Shown here piece by piece: positions 1-9,248 of a DNA stretch of 64,000 bases. The stretch covers positions 62,001 through 126,000 of the forward strand of contig CAPOZU010000001.1 in assembly GCA_948676835.1 (NCBI GenBank), read 5' to 3'. The notes under the pieces are model-generated. The model was not told the DNA's origin, did not search any database, and saw nothing but the letters and a program-made list of their open reading frames with translations. The stretch comes from an uncultured Clostridia bacterium (GTDB lineage: Bacteria; Bacillota; Clostridia; TANB77; CAG-508). The position numbers and the translations under genes were made by a program. Within the stretch, counting starts at the first letter, position 1. Every line of letters begins with the position of its first letter.

Positions 1-575
1 TCTAAATTCCAAATTATAGGTGTAAACCACATACATAATTGAATAACTATGTTTAATAATTGTGCAAAATCTGGTACTAATGTTGTTATGCTTGATGTAA
101 ACCTTGTTAGTGCAATTATAAAACATATTAAGCAAAATAATATATAAATTACATTTAAAATATTTGGTATATATCCAAAAAGCGATGATATGACAATTGC
201 AATTGCCATTAAAAATATTCCTACAAAACATGACGATGTTAATGAAATAACTGGAATAATATCTATTGGAAATACTACTTTTTTTACTAAGTAACTATAA
301 TTTCTTATTGAATTACTTGCAGTTAATATTGCATCACTACAAAAAAGCCATATAGACATTCCTGGTAAAAACCAGACTACATAAGGATAATTTCCATTAC
401 TTCCTGTATGCAAAATATATTGAAATACTATTACATAAGTAAGCATAAATACAAATGGCTGTGCAAATCCCCATATGGCACCTAGACCAGTGCCTGCAAA
501 TCTATTTCTAAAATCATTTTTTCCTAATTTAATTACTAGTTTTCTATTATTAAAAAGTGTTTTAAAAAAATCCAT
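1..575 (-). CDS. ABC-2 type polysaccharide export permease (TagG/Wzm-like), 3' end outside window
   Basis: Reverse-strand frame open from an ATG at 575 to the window edge, about 191 residues, so the C-terminus is missing. The start reads MDFFKTLFNNRKLVIKLGKN, followed by a DFRNRFAGTGLGAIWGFAQP segment typical of the amphipathic region before the first helix of TagG/RfbD/Wzm permeases. Several hydrophobic helices follow, and the visible end (MWFTPIIWNL) matches the family's late-helix region. Such permeases pair with an ATPase to export undecaprenyl-linked polysaccharide or teichoic acid; the ATPase would lie left of the window. A clear promoter precedes it. Family call is from motif memory; substrate unknown. 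Confidence 0.8.
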   Translation of the reverse strand, partial: MDFFKTLFNNRKLVIKLGKNDFRNRFAGTGLGAIWGFAQPFVFMLTYVIVFQYILHTGSNGNYPYVVWFLPGMSIWLFCSDAILTASNSIRNYSYLVKKVVFPIDIIPVISLTSSCFVGIFLMAIAIVISSLFGYIPNILNVIYILFCLICFIIALTRFTSSITTLVPDFAQLLNIVIQLCMWFTPIIWNL

Positions 576-611
576 ATTTACTTCCTTTTCCACCACTAAA
601 AATTCGAAGTT

Positions 612-640
612 ATTATATCATTAAGCACTTTGAATATCAA
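612..640 (-). promoter_or_regulatory. sigma-A-type promoter of the ABC permease
   Basis: On the minus strand: -35 TTGATA (635-640), 17-nt spacer, -10 TATAAT (612-617), about 37 bases before the ATG at 575. Confidence 0.7.
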
Positions 641-685
641 CACTTTAATGTGTTTTCTTTGTAACTTCTTTGCATTTTTTAATAA

Positions 686-714
686 TTGATTTTTTTATAA
701 AAAAGTTGTATAAT
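686..714 (+). promoter_or_regulatory. sigma-A-type promoter of cassette 1
   Basis: -35 TTGATT (686-691), 17-nt spacer, -10 TATAAT (709-714). It stands alone ahead of the GC-richer gene at 783. Confidence 0.7.
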
Positions 715-782
715 ATTCTTATGTAAACACATTTTTCGATAGCAATTTATTCTAAGGGGTATATCCCAAAAGGAGAATGATT

Positions 783-1067
783 ATGGCAAGACGGAACGAC
801 AAGAAACTCGCAGATCTCATGAACGCAAGAACTTTCGTCCAACACGTAGTCGATCAACTGGAAAGATACGGCAAAACCAAACAGCAGAATTCCGCTATGG
901 AAAGCTGTATCCAAATGCTGCCTGCGCTAAGCACCCAACCCGCCCTAAGGAGAAGATATCTGGACATGCTCAACCGTGTCATCAAAGATAAATATTCTCC
1001 CAACATCGTACTCACTTACTTTAAGCGCGAAGACAGTAATCTGCGTGCAAAAATCGCAGAGTTTTAA
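783..1067 (+). CDS. small hypothetical protein, GC-richer monocistronic cassette
   Basis: 94-residue, highly charged, soluble protein that I do not recognise (begins MARRNDKKLADLMNARTFVQ). An ATG at 777 lies only one base after the AAGGAG ribosome site at 770-775, so the ATG at 783 (7 bases away) is the better start. Base composition differs sharply from the flanks: codons such as CTG, CTC, GTC, ATC, CGC and CGT are frequent, and codon 4 is CGG, otherwise almost absent from the AT-rich genes here. It has its own promoter and a strong GC-rich terminator, so it is a self-contained unit between two polysaccharide genes on the other strand. Probably acquired by transfer; function unknown. Confidence 0.75.
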   Translation: MARRNDKKLADLMNARTFVQHVVDQLERYGKTKQQNSAMESCIQMLPALSTQPALRRRYLDMLNRVIKDKYSPNIVLTYFKREDSNLRAKIAEF

Positions 1068-1080
1068 TCAAAACACAATA

Positions 1081-1118
1081 CAAAACGAGGTGTGCCAATC
1101 CTGGCATACCTCGTTTTG
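1081..1118 (+). terminator. rho-independent terminator of cassette 1
   Basis: 17-bp stem (1081-1097 with 1102-1118, one G-U pair), ATCC loop, followed by CTATC and a T-rich tail. It sits between the cassette and the convergent galE. Confidence 0.9.
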
Positions 1119-1126
1119 CTATCTTT

Positions 1127-2128
1127 TTATTTTTCTAAACTTTTTTCATAATTCCAAGAATCCCTACAAATATCTTCTATAGTTTTTTCTGTTTTCCATT
1201 TTAATTCTTTTAGTGCTTTTGTGCTATCAGCAAAATATTCTGGCAAATCTCCTGGTCTTCTATCAACAATTTTATAATTCACTTTTATATTATTTACTTT
1301 TTCAAATGTTGTTACAAGTTCTAATACACTAACACCTTTTCCTGAACCCAAATTATAAACATTCAGTCCGTCTGGAGCATTTTGCAAAGCTTTTACATGT
1401 CCTTTCGCCAAATCTACAACATGTATGTAATCTCTTACTCCTGTTCCATCTACTGTTGGGTAATCATTTCCAAAAATATTTAAAGTATCTAATTTTCCAC
1501 TAGCAACTTTCATTACATATGGCATTAAATTATTTGGAATCCCATTTGGTTCTTCTCCAATTAATCCTGATTCATGTGCACCAACTGGATTGAAATATCT
1601 TAATAAAGTTATATTCCATGAATTATCTGAAAAGTACAAATCTTCTAATATTTTTTCAATCATAGCTTTTGTTGTTCCATATGGGCTTGTAGTTTTTCCT
1701 CTTCCCATAGTTTCAATATATTTTATTTCTCCATTATCTCCATATACTGTTGCAGAAGATGAAAAAATAAATTTTCTAACATTATATTTTTGCATAACTT
1801 CTAAAAGATTTGTTGTTGATATTAAATTGTTTGAATAATACATTAATGGCTTTTTTACAGATTCTCCTACTGCCTTATATCCAGCAAAATGAATTACTGC
1901 CTCTATATTTTTTTCAATTTCAAATATTTCATCAACCTTTGATTTATCAGTTAAATCATATTTATATAATTTAATCTTCTTTCCTGTTATTTTCTCAAGT
2001 TTTTCTAAAACCTCTTCCTTACTATTATAAAGATTGTCTACAATTATTACATCAAAATTAGAATTTACAAGTTCAACTACTGTATGTGAACCTATAAAGC
2101 CTAATCCTCCTGTTACTAATATTTTCAT
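1127..2128 (-). CDS. galE: UDP-glucose 4-epimerase
   Basis: 333 residues, the usual family length. Interconverts UDP-glucose and UDP-galactose (or the GlcNAc/GalNAc pair), supplying sugar donors for surface polysaccharide. The N-terminal NAD-binding motif GGLGFIG is at residues 7-13; the SDR catalytic set is visible as SSSATVYG (123-130) and Tyr150-x3-Lys154 in PYGTTK. It is the last gene of the minus-strand polysaccharide operon, 2 bases after the stop of the upstream gene, which fits a role in precursor supply. Confidence 0.93.
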   Translation of the reverse strand: MKILVTGGLGFIGSHTVVELVNSNFDVIIVDNLYNSKEEVLEKLEKITGKKIKLYKYDLTDKSKVDEIFEIEKNIEAVIHFAGYKAVGESVKKPLMYYSNNLISTTNLLEVMQKYNVRKFIFSSSATVYGDNGEIKYIETMGRGKTTSPYGTTKAMIEKILEDLYFSDNSWNITLLRYFNPVGAHESGLIGEEPNGIPNNLMPYVMKVASGKLDTLNIFGNDYPTVDGTGVRDYIHVVDLAKGHVKALQNAPDGLNVYNLGSGKGVSVLELVTTFEKVNNIKVNYKIVDRRPGDLPEYFADSTKALKELKWKTEKTIEDICRDSWNYEKSLEK

Positions 2129-2130
2129 TT

Positions 2131-2886
2131 TTATTCCCCTTTCATTACTCTATAAATAATAAAGTTTGCAGTTTCAGCAATTCTTTCAAATCCGAAATAA
2201 TGTAATTCTACATTTATTACTAGGCCTCTATCTAATACTATGTAGTTACAGTCATTATCAAATGCCATTTGCACTATATCTTCTGAAATTCCAGAATGCA
2301 TTATTCTTACATATTCATTATCCTGATATCCTGTAGGTTCTCTTCTATATGCAAGTTTTATACTTGGTTCAACTTGTCTTATATATGGAACTAGCTGTTC
2401 AGATGTAAGTGCTTTTTTATTTTCTTCATCACCTTGCCTTATTATTTCTACAACTTCCAAAACTTCATCTGGTACTTTATATAAATTATTAACTTTTTTA
2501 TAATTATCCTTATTATAAATAAGTTTTCCACTTATAATTATAACTACAATTACTGCTAATGTTGAAATTACCTGTTTCGTTTTTCCATTTATACTATTTA
2601 TAAATTTTACTCCTGCATATGCAATTACAATCCCAAGTGGTAACATCCAATATACTCTCCAATATACTGCATCTGTAAGTATACTTCCTACTAACTTATT
2701 AAAAATTGGATTTAAAGTTATTAATAGAATTATAATAGAAAAATAAATTAAAAAGGCTTTTATCTTTTTATCCTTTTCTTTTATAAAAATATATATCATT
2801 GATATAAAAAATAATACAATATACATTCCAGAACCTTGAAATTCTAGAAATGTTTGTTTTATTATTTTTATATTTTCTTCAAACAT
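2131..2886 (-). CDS. membrane protein of the polysaccharide operon, function unknown
   Basis: 251 residues. About four hydrophobic helices in the first 125 residues, then a soluble C-terminal domain (about 135-251). It has its own AGGAGG ribosome site and ATG, 23 bases after the stop of the preceding membrane protein. Together the pair may correspond to the membrane core and the distal helices plus outer domain of a single large membrane protein in related clusters; that is inference. No catalytic motif recognised. The protein is AT-rich in coding like its neighbours and co-directional with galE. Confidence 0.75.
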   Translation of the reverse strand: MFEENIKIIKQTFLEFQGSGMYIVLFFISMIYIFIKEKDKKIKAFLIYFSIIILLITLNPIFNKLVGSILTDAVYWRVYWMLPLGIVIAYAGVKFINSINGKTKQVISTLAVIVVIIISGKLIYNKDNYKKVNNLYKVPDEVLEVVEIIRQGDEENKKALTSEQLVPYIRQVEPSIKLAYRREPTGYQDNEYVRIMHSGISEDIVQMAFDNDCNYIVLDRGLVINVELHYFGFERIAETANFIIYRVMKGE

Positions 2887-2909
2887 TATTTCCTCCTATT
2901 TTCTTACAA

Positions 2910-4022
2910 TCACTTGCACAAAAGATTATATAAATAACTTCCAGTTTCTAAAAAATATGGTGCAAAATGAAAAATTCCACAAATAATAGATGGCACGCAG
3001 CTTATTAAACATACAACCATACTTTTTATTGCTTTACCAACTTTAAATTGTTTAGATAAAATTTTATATATTTCATACGAAAACCATAAAACCATTATTA
3101 TAATTGGTGGAAGTGCAGCCCCTAATGTCGTTGTGAATGTTCCCGCAAAGTTTAAAATAAGTAATAATAAAAAGTCTACAAATTTAAATCCGTTATCTTC
3201 TGCTTTCATCATAATTAACCAGGTAGCTGGTATTATTATATTTGCAAGTACAGATTTTCCTTGCCATATACGGAAAAATAAAAATGCAAAATTAGTTCTT
3301 CCAGAATAGCCTCCCCATATAAATACAATATTTATTATTAGTAAAAATAGTATACTTGATTTTATATCTTTTTTAAACAATTCATTTGCTATTAATAAAT
3401 ATATAGAATAAACGATTGGAACAAATATAAAAGGTAAAATCGTATGCGATACAATTGCAGGTTGTATATTTATTAATTTTGATACTATTGCAGAATATAT
3501 TGGAAATGGTCCTAATCTGTATCTTAAAAGAAATTGCTCTCCATCATCTAATCCAGTAGTTCCTGAATATTTAAATAAAGAATCAGTTTCAAGTGTAGTA
3601 GTTGCGGTTCCGACATAAAAAGAATCATCTTCATCTATATGTGTATAAACCAAAAATCCATATAATTGAATTCCTACTACAATTATTACTAATATTGTTA
3701 ATAGTTTAGGCAATTCTTTTATAGTTTGTATTGCATATTGAAAAATTTCTTTTATTCTTATAGTATTAACAAGTAAAGATATTGCAGCAAGTACTAGCAT
3801 TATTATAGAATATGTTTTTAATAATATTGTAAAAGATACTTCATAAAGAATCATTGGGACTGTAAGAATTTGCGCAATTGCAAATTCTACTAGATATCCA
3901 ATTACAAATGCATAAATAAGATTATTTTTATCATTTTTATTAAATCTTACAACTAATAATCCTACTAACTCTGGAATAATAAATAAAACTAGTAGTGACA
4001 TTAACATTTTTAAAATAATCAT
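2910..4022 (-). CDS. polytopic membrane protein, possibly DUF6077-like
   Basis: 370 residues, roughly ten hydrophobic helices, no signal peptide. An outer-loop segment around residues 130-175 (HIDEDDSFYVGTA and a nearby LLRYRLGPFPIYSA) recalls a family of uncharacterised Bacillota membrane proteins encoded in cell-surface polysaccharide loci (DUF6077-like, from memory and unverified). Such proteins have an overall GT-C-like topology, so a role in glycan assembly is plausible. Its ATG overlaps the stop of the preceding gene (ATGA at 4019-4022), indicating translational coupling. Confidence 0.75.
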   Translation of the reverse strand: MIILKMLMSLLVLFIIPELVGLLVVRFNKNDKNNLIYAFVIGYLVEFAIAQILTVPMILYEVSFTILLKTYSIIMLVLAAISLLVNTIRIKEIFQYAIQTIKELPKLLTILVIIVVGIQLYGFLVYTHIDEDDSFYVGTATTTLETDSLFKYSGTTGLDDGEQFLLRYRLGPFPIYSAIVSKLINIQPAIVSHTILPFIFVPIVYSIYLLIANELFKKDIKSSILFLLIINIVFIWGGYSGRTNFAFLFFRIWQGKSVLANIIIPATWLIMMKAEDNGFKFVDFLLLLILNFAGTFTTTLGAALPPIIIMVLWFSYEIYKILSKQFKVGKAIKSMVVCLISCVPSIICGIFHFAPYFLETGSYLYNLLCK

Positions 4023-5341
4023 TCTTCTTTTTCATTTTCTCCTTTAATTTCTTCTGTATTATCCTGCTTTTTAGCTTCTATTATTTTTATACTATTTGCA
4101 TGTAACAATGGTATAGTTAAAAAGAATATTAAACAAATAGTATCTGAACTTCCTATTGAAAATCTTCCAAAACTTTCAAACATAATATATATTCCATAAG
4201 TAATATACATTACCAAATATAATCTTTTGAATTTTTTATCCAAATCTGATTTTAATACTTTTTTTATAATAGTAAAATAGATAAATCCGAAATATAAGAA
4301 TCCTACTAATCCTGCTGTTAATAATAAATCAATATAAATATTATGAAATTGAGTAAATACTTTTCCATCAATATTTAATAATTTAGTGGATTGAAATCTT
4401 CCAACACCAAATATAAAATTTATTGGTGATGAAAATAATAAATCTGTACCTACTTTCCAAATTTCGGTTCTACCAGATAAATCTTTAATTCGTTCAATCC
4501 TTAAGAAATATTTATCAATAGTATTCCATAGTTTTGGAATATACATTTTAATTGCAATAAACGCTATTATTGCCAAAATGCATAAACTTACTATTGTAAT
4601 TATTTTTGTTTTTTTACTAATTTTATCTGTAAACAAAAACATTAATCCAAATAAAATTATAATAGCCATTATACCTGTTCTAGACATTGTTAATAATAAA
4701 TTAAGTAAAAATATAGGTAATGTTATTTTATATATTAATTTGTTTGATTTTTGCATAACAAAAAAGTCTGAAATAATTCCTAAATATAAGAAAAAGGCAA
4801 ATTGATTTCTATTGGCAAAAAAGCTTTTTATATTAACCCATTCTTTAGATTTTATAAATCCCATTGTAATTAAAATTTCTTTAAAATATAAAATAACATT
4901 TACTAAACAAGCTGCTAAGCTCATATATATTATGCATTTAAAAAAACTATAGATATATTCTTCTTTAATTTTTACATTTAGTAGTAACACTATTAGTAAT
5001 AAAATATTAATGAAAATACAACCAATATTTATTATATCCATAAATGAAACTTGCCCTGTTGTAAAAAAGTTTATTGCTTGGAATGCTAATAAAACAAATG
5101 TAATAATTGATAATAAAATTAAATTGAATTTTGTTTCTTTTTCTATTTTTACTTTTTTAAATAGATATCCTACTAACATTAATATTTCTATAATAAAACA
5201 AATCATCATCGGAATAGTTCCTACTCCAAAAGATTCTTTACTAACCATATTAGGTAAAATTAATGGTATATAATTTATTAAAATAATCATAAATAAAATT
5301 ATTGGCAAATTTAATTTTTCTCTAATTTTCTTTAAAAACAT
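4019..5341 (-). CDS. O-antigen ligase/polymerase-like protein, copy 2
   Basis: 440 residues with 11-12 predicted helices. The motif FTQFHNIYIDLLLTAGLVGF near residue 335 is the Wzy/WaaL-type signature (large periplasmic loop followed by His-Asn and a Gly-rich helix). In Gram-positive clusters such proteins polymerise repeat units or ligate glycans to wall acceptors. It is clearly paralogous to the adjacent copy at 5322-6740: the same N-terminal pattern (NLPIILFMIILINY), the same NRNQFAFF/QKNQFAYV region, and the same RFSIGSSD/RFSIGGSD segment near the end. The coding regions overlap by 20 bases, giving tandem duplication within one operon. Confidence 0.83.
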   Translation of the reverse strand: MFLKKIREKLNLPIILFMIILINYIPLILPNMVSKESFGVGTIPMMICFIIEILMLVGYLFKKVKIEKETKFNLILLSIITFVLLAFQAINFFTTGQVSFMDIINIGCIFINILLLIVLLLNVKIKEEYIYSFFKCIIYMSLAACLVNVILYFKEILITMGFIKSKEWVNIKSFFANRNQFAFFLYLGIISDFFVMQKSNKLIYKITLPIFLLNLLLTMSRTGIMAIIILFGLMFLFTDKISKKTKIITIVSLCILAIIAFIAIKMYIPKLWNTIDKYFLRIERIKDLSGRTEIWKVGTDLLFSSPINFIFGVGRFQSTKLLNIDGKVFTQFHNIYIDLLLTAGLVGFLYFGFIYFTIIKKVLKSDLDKKFKRLYLVMYITYGIYIMFESFGRFSIGSSDTICLIFFLTIPLLHANSIKIIEAKKQDNTEEIKGENEKEE

Positions 5342-6740
5342 TTTCTTTTTTTCCTTCTATATCTTCTATATTTTCATTCTCTAAATATGTGGAATTTTGT
5401 ATTTCACATTTATCAATTTTTGCAATACTATTAGAATGTAATAAAGGTATTGTTATAAAAAAGATTATTCCTAAACAGTCTGAACCACCTATTGAAAATC
5501 TTCCTAAACTTTCTGAAATCATATATATAAAATAAGTTATGTATAATATCACATATATTATTTTATATCTTTTATCCATTTTTTTAGATATTATTACCTT
5601 TACAAAAACAAATAAATATATTGATATAAAATACACAAGTTCAATTATACCACCAGAAACTAAAAATTCTATGTAAGTATTATGAAATTGAGTAAATGGT
5701 AATTTAGCATTATTTATAGCCTCTACACCCTTAAATCTTCCTGCGCCAAAAATAAGCGTTTGTTTGCTTTCTTTTGCAACAGATAATGCAACATCCCATA
5801 TGTTCGTTCTTCCAGTTAATGTATCAATACTTTTTACTCTTATAAGCTTATCCATTAGTAGTTCTGGATTATACTCATATAAATAGGAAATTCCTTTGTA
5901 TCCTACTATTCCTAAAATGATAATTAAAGCAATTTTAGGTAAAATTTTTATTCTATCAGTAAATATTAAATATAATCCTAAAAATAATGCAGTAACTACT
6001 AGTCCTGTTCTTGATTGTGTAAATACCATATTAAATAAAAATAGTAATATACAAGCTATATAAAATACTACACGTAACACGCGATATACTTTTGATTTTA
6101 TTGTTGGGGTTTTAGCAATTAAAATAACTGCAGAAACTACACAAGTAAATAATACATACGCAAACTGATTTTTTTGAGCAAAAAAGCTTTTTGATTCTAT
6201 TATTTTTGTATCTATTGTTATTATTTTTAAAGAAGCTAAAATATCTTCTTTATAAATAATATAGTTATATACACAAGATACAATTCCAAATACAATCATA
6301 AGTCTCATAAAATTATATATATACTTTTCGTCCAATTCCATATTCATTAATACTACAAATAAAAATAATACATTAACAAATTTACAAGCTATATTAAATA
6401 TATCATATAAATAATATGTTCCTGTTTTTACATTTAAATATTGAACTATTGTCCACATTATAGTAACACTAAGTAATATTACAAATTGTATAATCATTGC
6501 TTTAGAAATTTTTATCTTTTTTATATAAAAGATACATAATATTATAAATCCAATTCCAAATGCTGGTACTAATGTATCTGTCCCTGCAGCAAAGGATTCT
6601 TTGGTATTATAATTTAATTTTATCAATGTAAAATAATTTAAAAATATCATAATAAATAGAATAATTGGTAATAGATTTTTACTCCAAATTCTTTGTATAA
6701 TATTTTCTTCTTTTCTTCTTTTTAATTTTCTGCTATCCAT
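5322..6740 (-). CDS. O-antigen ligase/polymerase-like protein, copy 1
   Basis: 472 residues with 11-12 helices and a longer cytoplasmic N-terminus than its paralogue downstream. The FTQFHNTYIEFLVSGG motif carries the His-Asn pair of the Wzy/O-antigen ligase family. An AGGAGG site precedes the ATG. Position right after the flippase gene fits the classic order flippase, polymerase/ligase. With two copies, one may polymerise and the other ligate, or they may act on different glycans; the sequence does not decide. Confidence 0.83.
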   Translation of the reverse strand: MDSRKLKRRKEENIIQRIWSKNLLPIILFIMIFLNYFTLIKLNYNTKESFAAGTDTLVPAFGIGFIILCIFYIKKIKISKAMIIQFVILLSVTIMWTIVQYLNVKTGTYYLYDIFNIACKFVNVLFLFVVLMNMELDEKYIYNFMRLMIVFGIVSCVYNYIIYKEDILASLKIITIDTKIIESKSFFAQKNQFAYVLFTCVVSAVILIAKTPTIKSKVYRVLRVVFYIACILLFLFNMVFTQSRTGLVVTALFLGLYLIFTDRIKILPKIALIIILGIVGYKGISYLYEYNPELLMDKLIRVKSIDTLTGRTNIWDVALSVAKESKQTLIFGAGRFKGVEAINNAKLPFTQFHNTYIEFLVSGGIIELVYFISIYLFVFVKVIISKKMDKRYKIIYVILYITYFIYMISESLGRFSIGGSDCLGIIFFITIPLLHSNSIAKIDKCEIQNSTYLENENIEDIEGKKENVFKEN

Positions 6741-6748
6741 TTTTCCTC

Positions 6749-7993
6749 CTAAGTATTTTCTTTTTGTGGAAGATTATTTTCTTTTTCTTTTGCTGTTAAT
6801 AATAATACTATAAATAAAATCCATAAAATAATTTGTGATATAAGATTTGCAATTGTGAATCCTAATATTCCAATATTTCTACTTAAAAAGTACGCTAAGC
6901 CAGCAAATGCTGAAAAATAAACTATATATGTAATTACAAGTTTGTTTGTATTACTATATTTTAATAAAACTGACTTTATAAGCGCAGATGCTGTACCAAA
7001 TGCTGTAGTTAATGAAATCGGAATAATTAATACAATAGCTTCTTTGGAATAAATATATTCATGATATAAAATCCATAATGCTATATAACTACATGGTATT
7101 GTTAACAGCGTTACTAATATTATAACTGGAATATTAGAAAATAAAGTCATCTTTAATATTTTTGTTTTGCTTTTTTCATCACTTGCATTTGATACCCATG
7201 ACAAAATAACATTTGACATCGGATTTGTTACCAAGCTTGCAACTTTTGCCATCGAATTAACTGCATAATACATTGCAATTGCTGTAGCACCAAACATTGG
7301 ATATATTAAAAATCTATCAAAATAATTCATTAAATTTGTTAAAAATGATACAAATCCTAATTGAAAAAATTTTTTTACTGTTTCAAACATTTCTTTAGTT
7401 TTAGTAAATTTCATTTCCAAAATATCTGAGTTTTTTAATGCATAAAATACAGATATTAATTCTGGAATAAATAATAAAACATACATATTCTTACTTGTTA
7501 CAAATACTACTAAACCTATAATAATTCCTACTAAATATAAAATATTTTGTATTATTACTTTTTTATATGTTTGTCTTAATCTATAAAAACAAGTAGCATA
7601 TAATCTAATATTTGCAAGTAATATTGTAATTGTAAATATTATACTTCCAATCACAGAATATTGTAAATATATGAAAAGTGGAAAAACTATAATAGCAATT
7701 ATTGGAGATAATAGTACCAAAATTCTAGTAAAGTCACCAATAATATTTCTAGATTTATATTCACTATCTCTCACAAGTCTTACATTTCCAAGTTCTCCTC
7801 CTGTAGTATTACATACCACATTTAAAATTGATATATATAATACAATATTTGCGTATATATCTTCTGAAACCATTTTATCTAAAATTGGAAGCAAAATAAT
7901 TTGCTGTGAAATTATATATATTCCGAATCCAATCATATTTAAAATCATATCTGATGCAAAGTTTTTATACTTTTTTAAAAAATTTTTTATCAT
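6749..7993 (-). CDS. oligosaccharide flippase (Wzx-like, MOP superfamily)
   Basis: 414 residues, about twelve helices in the pattern of MOP-superfamily flippases. The start MIKNFLKKYKNFASDMILNM resembles polysaccharide biosynthesis proteins of the RfbX/Wzx group. It would translocate undecaprenyl-diphosphate-linked oligosaccharide across the membrane. It sits between a glycosyltransferase and the two ligase-like genes, as in Wzx/Wzy loci. An AAGG ribosome site precedes the ATG. Confidence 0.82.
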   Translation of the reverse strand: MIKNFLKKYKNFASDMILNMIGFGIYIISQQIILLPILDKMVSEDIYANIVLYISILNVVCNTTGGELGNVRLVRDSEYKSRNIIGDFTRILVLLSPIIAIIVFPLFIYLQYSVIGSIIFTITILLANIRLYATCFYRLRQTYKKVIIQNILYLVGIIIGLVVFVTSKNMYVLLFIPELISVFYALKNSDILEMKFTKTKEMFETVKKFFQLGFVSFLTNLMNYFDRFLIYPMFGATAIAMYYAVNSMAKVASLVTNPMSNVILSWVSNASDEKSKTKILKMTLFSNIPVIILVTLLTIPCSYIALWILYHEYIYSKEAIVLIIPISLTTAFGTASALIKSVLLKYSNTNKLVITYIVYFSAFAGLAYFLSRNIGILGFTIANLISQIILWILFIVLLLTAKEKENNLPQKENT

Positions 7994-8024
7994 ATTTTTA
8001 TCCTTTTATTTATAAATAGAAATT

Positions 8025-9224
8025 TTAAATTTCTAATATGTTTTTTATAGCAATATATGTATTTTTTCTATCAAATTTATCTTCTGCTAATCGTCTGTTA
8101 TTAGAACCTAATCTTTTTCTTAGTTCTTTGTCATTATATAATATTTCAATTTTTTCAGCTAGTTCTTCTGCATTTCCATTCTCAACATTAAAACCAATTT
8201 GATAGTCTTCAACTAACTTTCTATACTCTACACTCTCTTGAGTATTTATAACAGGAAGTCCACTTGCAGCATAATCCCCAACTTTATTTATTATACTTCC
8301 TGCTGATCCAGCCCTTATAGGATTTACTGCAATATCACAAGAACATAATTTTCCTACCATTTCTCCATAGCTTAGTCTTCCAGTAAAATCACAATTTACT
8401 TCTTTTTCTTTACCATATGCTTCAAAAACTTCTTGTAATGGACCATTTCCCATTACAGCAAATAATATATTTTTTATTCCTTTTTCATTTAATATATGTA
8501 TACTATCAATTACACATTTTATATCATAACTATTACCTAAAGTTCCTATATATGCTATTCTTATTACATCATCAAATGGTACAATTTCGAATTCTTTTTT
8601 TACTTTATCAAAATTATCTAAATCTGTTCCTAAAAAAACACTTAATTTTTGTTCATATTTTTTATTAACAGTACTTGCTCTATCTGCATAAGTATTTGAA
8701 ACTGCCACAATTGAATCTGCTCTAGAATATATATAATCTGCTGACTTTTTCATTGGATAAAATATTAAATTACTAATTACTAGTATGTTAAATACCATTT
8801 TAAATGCTTCTGGCCATAAATCTTGAACATCTATTATAAATTTAATATTATTTTTTTCTGCATATTTACTTGCTACTTTTGCAACTGCAAGAGATGGAAC
8901 TGCTGCATATATAATATCTGGTTTTTCAATGGTTTCTAAATATTTCTTAACATTTTTTGCAAATATATGATGTGAATAAAATCGTTTTAGTGATACATTC
9001 TTTTTATATCCTGGTTCCTTTATTAAAGTTATATCATAATCTAAATTTAATGCTGAATCATTTTCTTGTCTTTGAATTTTATTTTCATGCCAAAAACTTG
9101 AAGTTATTAATTCAACATCATATTTTTCTTTATCTAATAAATCTATTATATATGTGAATCTACTATTTCCATTTTCCCATGGTAATGAAACAAAATTTGC
9201 AATTATAAGAATTTTCTTTTTCAT
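8025..9224 (-). CDS. glycosyltransferase family 4 protein (WbuB-like)
   Basis: 399 residues, GT-B fold. The N-terminal segment PWENGNSRFTYIIDLL with a following ELITSSFWH resembles WbuB-type GT4 enzymes. The C-terminal half has the GT4 donor-site pattern: AYIGTLGNSYDIK, then PIRAGSAGSIINKVGDYAAS and PVINTQESVEYRKLVE, where the late Glu would bind the nucleotide sugar. It likely adds a sugar to the lipid-linked intermediate on the cytoplasmic face. Donor and acceptor are unknown. Confidence 0.88.
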   Translation of the reverse strand: MKKKILIIANFVSLPWENGNSRFTYIIDLLDKEKYDVELITSSFWHENKIQRQENDSALNLDYDITLIKEPGYKKNVSLKRFYSHHIFAKNVKKYLETIEKPDIIYAAVPSLAVAKVASKYAEKNNIKFIIDVQDLWPEAFKMVFNILVISNLIFYPMKKSADYIYSRADSIVAVSNTYADRASTVNKKYEQKLSVFLGTDLDNFDKVKKEFEIVPFDDVIRIAYIGTLGNSYDIKCVIDSIHILNEKGIKNILFAVMGNGPLQEVFEAYGKEKEVNCDFTGRLSYGEMVGKLCSCDIAVNPIRAGSAGSIINKVGDYAASGLPVINTQESVEYRKLVEDYQIGFNVENGNAEELAEKIEILYNDKELRKRLGSNNRRLAEDKFDRKNTYIAIKNILEI

Positions 9225-9248
9225 TTTATAATTCCTCTCTTTAATATT

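Noticed and set aside
783..1067. Assembly contamination as the source of the GC-rich cassettes
   Set aside because: Each cassette is short, complete with promoter and terminator, and embedded in continuous AT-rich sequence at four separate places; chimeric joins would not fall so neatly at gene borders. Read-level proof is still lacking.
976..1182. Second frame overlapping cassette 1 and its terminator
   Set aside because: It runs through the terminator hairpin, has no ribosome site, and is out of frame with the supported gene.
2887..2909. Possible frameshift joining the membrane proteins at 2131-2886 and 2910-4022 into one gene
   Set aside because: The downstream gene has its own AGGAGG site and ATG 5 bases on, the upstream gene ends in a clean TGA, and no CGG or simple one-base change joins the frames.
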